From contig DASSIM010000084.1 of NCBI GenBank assembly GCA_035691865.1, positions 1-64,000 of the forward strand: a DNA stretch of 64,000 nt, in the 5' to 3' direction. The translations under genes and the position numbers were made by a program. Under the pieces are notes generated by a model. It was not told where the DNA came from. It saw only the letters and a program-made list of their open reading frames with translations, and did no database searches. Positions 61,705 through 64,000 of this stretch are shown here, in pieces. The stretch comes from Nitrosopolaris sp035691865 (lineage in GTDB: Archaea; Thermoproteota; Nitrososphaeria; Nitrososphaerales; Nitrososphaeraceae). Position 1 is the first letter of the stretch. Each line of letters opens with the position of its first letter.

Positions 61705-62130
61705 TCAGAGGTCAACCAAAAAGCGAATAGTCACCTCTTCGCAACTTTGCTTGATTTGCATTTCATGATATGTTATTGCTTTTATCTCGATTTTGTAATG
61801 GTGCCTCTTTAAATCGATGTGTTCCCCCTTTGCGACCGCGTTGATCGAATACATACCATTGCATCCAGAAATGATGACTGTTGAATCTGAAACTAGGATA
61901 TTGTCTATTAGCATTATTAGCATGACCTTCTCTAGCCAGTTGTAAAGTAAACTCTTAAGATCATGTCCCTCGGCGTAGACACTGAATTCAGTATCGGGAA
62001 TGACATCAGATAGTTCGAACATTGTATTGACGAGGGCCTGGGCAGAATTTGCAAAAGCTTCTTCCAGTGTACGTCCATATGCCTCAATAATAACGTCAGT
62101 CATATGATCTAAGTAGCGAAAGCCTGTCAT
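61705..62130 (-). CDS. Archease
   Basis: Archease is a small metal-binding co-factor of the RtcB tRNA ligase, used when tRNA introns are spliced. Its signature opens GFRYLDHMTDVIIEAYGRTLEEAF and continues LLYNWLEKV and KAITYHEMQI. The length of 141 aa is typical. It fits an organism with spliced tRNAs such as the two-intron tRNA-Leu here. It is divergent from hisS. Confidence 0.93.
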   Translation of the reverse strand: MTGFRYLDHMTDVIIEAYGRTLEEAFANSAQALVNTMFELSDVIPDTEFSVYAEGHDLKSLLYNWLEKVMLIMLIDNILVSDSTVIISGCNGMYSINAVAKGEHIDLKRHHYKIEIKAITYHEMQIKQSCEEVTIRFLVDL

Positions 62131-62202
62131 ATTGCCTAATTTTGCCTTATTTCCTTATAATTGATCGTAAAATCTAAATGCCCACCCCGAATTTCCTTGA
62201 TT

Positions 62203-63489
62203 ATGAAGTTAGAGCTTCCACGAGGAATGAGGGACCTCGGATCGGATGAGCTCTTTGGAATCAATCACATCAAAGAGAAATTCTTTGAAACTACGAGGCT
62301 ATTTAACTTTAAGAGTATCGAGCCCTCTCCGATAGAAATGCTTGCCACACTCGAGGCAAAGGCCGGCCCTTCGATATCCAACGACATATACAGCTTTACT
62401 GATAAAGGGGGCCGAAATATTGCTTTAAGATTTGACCTTACTATTGGATTAACACGCTTTATTGCTTCGAGACGGGATTTAAAAATGCCGTCTAAAATTG
62501 CTGCTTTTGCTGGCGTTTGGAGATACGACGAGCCACAGGCAGCACGATATAGGTATTTCCACCAATGGGATATTGAGGTTTACGGCACATTTAGCTTAGA
62601 ATCCGATGCGGAAGTAATCGAATTTGTTTCGACCTTTCTCAAAAAGCTCGGATTGAAGGTCATCATTGAAATAAATGATCTTCAGTTGATTGAGCAGTAT
62701 ATTGAAAAAGTTCTCGGGGTCTATGATCAAAAGATTGTCCGTGAAATGCTAAGAGCGCTGGACAAAGTTCCGAAGAAGGGCCTTGAAGAAGTTCTCAAAG
62801 AATACTCAACCACGATAGACTCTAGTCAATTACGAAGCTTGCTAGATCTTTCCAGAATCAAGGGTAGTCTTGAAGAGGTTAAGTCAATTCTCGAAACAAA
62901 AGGCCTGATAAGCTGGCGAAATTTAGACGAGTTAATGGATTCCTTGAAGTCGAGGAACGTTGAGGACACTAGGATTAACTTGGGCGTGGTGCGAGGGCTA
63001 GACTATTATTCCGGTATTGTCTTTGAAGCAGTCGATCCCCTTGTGGATGTTGGTGCACTGGTCGGTGGGGGACGATATGACATCTTAACGAATGCCTTCG
63101 GAAGGAAGGACGTCGGCGCCTCGGGTGCTGCTGGTGGAGTCGAAAGAATAGTGCTGGCGATGCAAAAACGTGGACTTTTGGATCCACTAAAAACTCCGAT
63201 AGTCTACGTTGCTTACACTTCGCTTAGTGTTAGAAAACACGTTCTGGAAATAGTATCTGATCTTAGGAAATCAGGCATTTATACCGATTATGATATTCAG
63301 GGAAGGTCTATTCGAAGACAACTAGAAGAGGCATACACCAAAAACTCGCTTTTGATAGTTGTCGTTGTCCAAGGGGAAATAGAAAATGGACTTGTGACCC
63401 TAAAGTACATGAAGGACCATACCGAAATTAAATTAAAGGTGAACCACCTTCAGGAAGCCGTAGGTAGCGTGTTCCGTCAGGTCAAGTGA
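62203..63489 (+). CDS. hisS: Histidyl-tRNA synthetase
   Basis: This class II synthetase charges tRNA-His. Motifs include LPRGMRDLGSDE at the start, RFDLTIGLTRFIA, VWRYDEPQAARYRYFHQWDIEVYG (motif 2), GVVRGLDYYSGIVFEA and GGGRYDIL, then GASGAAGGVERIVL (motif 3). The frame opens at TTG 62161, but ATG 62203 matches family N-termini and lies about 45 bp after a TATA-like box. Confidence 0.95.
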   Translation: MKLELPRGMRDLGSDELFGINHIKEKFFETTRLFNFKSIEPSPIEMLATLEAKAGPSISNDIYSFTDKGGRNIALRFDLTIGLTRFIASRRDLKMPSKIAAFAGVWRYDEPQAARYRYFHQWDIEVYGTFSLESDAEVIEFVSTFLKKLGLKVIIEINDLQLIEQYIEKVLGVYDQKIVREMLRALDKVPKKGLEEVLKEYSTTIDSSQLRSLLDLSRIKGSLEEVKSILETKGLISWRNLDELMDSLKSRNVEDTRINLGVVRGLDYYSGIVFEAVDPLVDVGALVGGGRYDILTNAFGRKDVGASGAAGGVERIVLAMQKRGLLDPLKTPIVYVAYTSLSVRKHVLEIVSDLRKSGIYTDYDIQGRSIRRQLEEAYTKNSLLIVVVVQGEIENGLVTLKYMKDHTEIKLKVNHLQEAVGSVFRQVK

Positions 63490-63738
63490 ATCGTGTTAGG
63501 TTTTCTGAAAGTCCTAAGTTTTTGCTTTCATGTTGCTTCGTTATCGTTAGCATAGAACAGCACGTCGGAGCTTCGTTGTCCTTGTGTGCAAAAAATTAGC
63601 CTCTCAACTAATCTTATTTCCCCTTCCCAAGATTTGCGAAAATTACTTTTGTTGATGGGTAAACATTTTTTCTCTTATTTTGGGTTACAAAGATTTTTAT
63701 GAGAATGCTTTACCTCCCGTAGCAGCTGGAAGGAATAG

Positions 63739-64000
63739 TTGGTCGATTCTATCTCTCATGATGTATTAATCATAGGTTCAGGTCTAGCAGGGTTGAGAGC
63801 AGCCATTTCTTCTGCCGCCGCAAATGAGAAATTGGAGATAGCAGTGGTCTCGAAGGTCCAGGTCATGCGATCTCACTCTGTGTCTGCAGAAGGCGGAACT
63901 GCGGCTGTACTGTTCGAGGAAGAAGGAGACAATCAAGAATCTCACATATACGACACGATTAAAGGTAGCGACTTTCTTGCCGATCAGGACGTAGCTGAAC
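63739..64000 (+). CDS. sdhA: Succinate dehydrogenase/fumarate reductase flavoprotein subunit, 5' part
   Basis: TTG 63739 follows GGAAGGAAT and opens an 87-codon frame that runs off the window. It reads HDVLIIGSGLAGLRAAISSA (FAD-binding GxGxAGLRAA) and then VSKVQVMRSHSVSAEGG, the conserved loop before the covalent-FAD histidine region. It oxidises succinate in the TCA cycle. The remaining subunits should follow outside the window. Confidence 0.9.
   Translation, partial: MVDSISHDVLIIGSGLAGLRAAISSAAANEKLEIAVVSKVQVMRSHSVSAEGGTAAVLFEEEGDNQESHIYDTIKGSDFLADQDVAE

Noticed and set aside
1..64000. CRISPR array, insertion sequence or prophage
   Set aside because: No regularly spaced repeats, transposase, integrase or phage structural genes were found.

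Overview
The window comes from the chromosome of an ammonia-oxidizing-type archaeon (Thaumarchaeota/Nitrososphaerota). The evidence is a core archaeal gene set: primase PriS/PriL, Topo VI, RPA, an archaeal histone, aIF2-gamma, aIF5B, the L7Ae-S28e-L24e-NDK-aIF5B cluster, Lsm-L37e, S6e, AglB and archease. AT-rich TATA boxes lie about 25-35 bp from many starts (leaderless or short-leader genes), and TTG/GTG starts are common. Moderate-to-low GC and many tiny zinc-finger genes fit a soil Nitrososphaerales-like lineage; that placement is inference.

Layout. 1-6.8 kb: primase genes diverge from endonuclease IV, followed by a zinc-finger protein with an internal duplication and glycyl-tRNA synthetase. 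6.8-12.7 kb: a TrmB-like methyltransferase, a DUF59-PqqD fusion, MtnA and a nucleotide-sugar dehydrogenase on the minus strand, then a ParA-like ATPase and a phosphoribosyltransferase. 12.7-15.8 kb: an accessory stretch of small lineage-specific genes. 15.9-22.3 kb: two divergent deoxyhypusine synthase paralogues, AglB, a 19-residue Lys/Ala peptide, a metallo-hydrolase and a PIN protein. 22.5-26.2 kb: aIF2-gamma, S6e, small zinc ribbons and AmrS. 26-36.5 kb: isochorismatase, Topo VI, TyrRS, CobJ, aspartokinase, S13-S4 and an unusual HTH regulator. 36.6-47.1 kb: GlmS, histone, TatD, a decayed aldehyde-dehydrogenase remnant, RPA, Lhr-type helicase, DUF1512 protein and MetAP. 47.2-56.4 kb: tRNA-Pro, a peroxiredoxin-like protein, a hydantoinase-type amidohydrolase, RpiA, Lsm/L37e, an ArfB-like creatininase-family protein, PurU, a two-intron tRNA-Leu, and a gene-poor kilobase with micro-ORFs and a broken ribbon-helix-helix gene. 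56.7-64 kb: phosphoglucosamine mutase, the translation cluster, thioredoxin, archease, HisRS and the start of SdhA.

Most genes serve information processing (replication, translation, tRNA charging and maturation) or core metabolism. GlmS and the hexosamine mutase (GlmM type) are consecutive steps towards UDP-GlcNAc, the nucleotide-sugar dehydrogenase makes uronic-acid sugars, and AglB transfers glycans to proteins, so the window holds parts of one glycosylation route.

Items that standard gene calling would probably miss: a tRNA-Leu(UAG) with two introns, a C-terminal aldehyde-dehydrogenase pseudogene between tatD and rpa, a zinc-ribbon gene that appears to start at CTG directly after a UAG stop, and several 19-47-residue proteins. 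No CRISPR array, rRNA or insertion sequence was seen.
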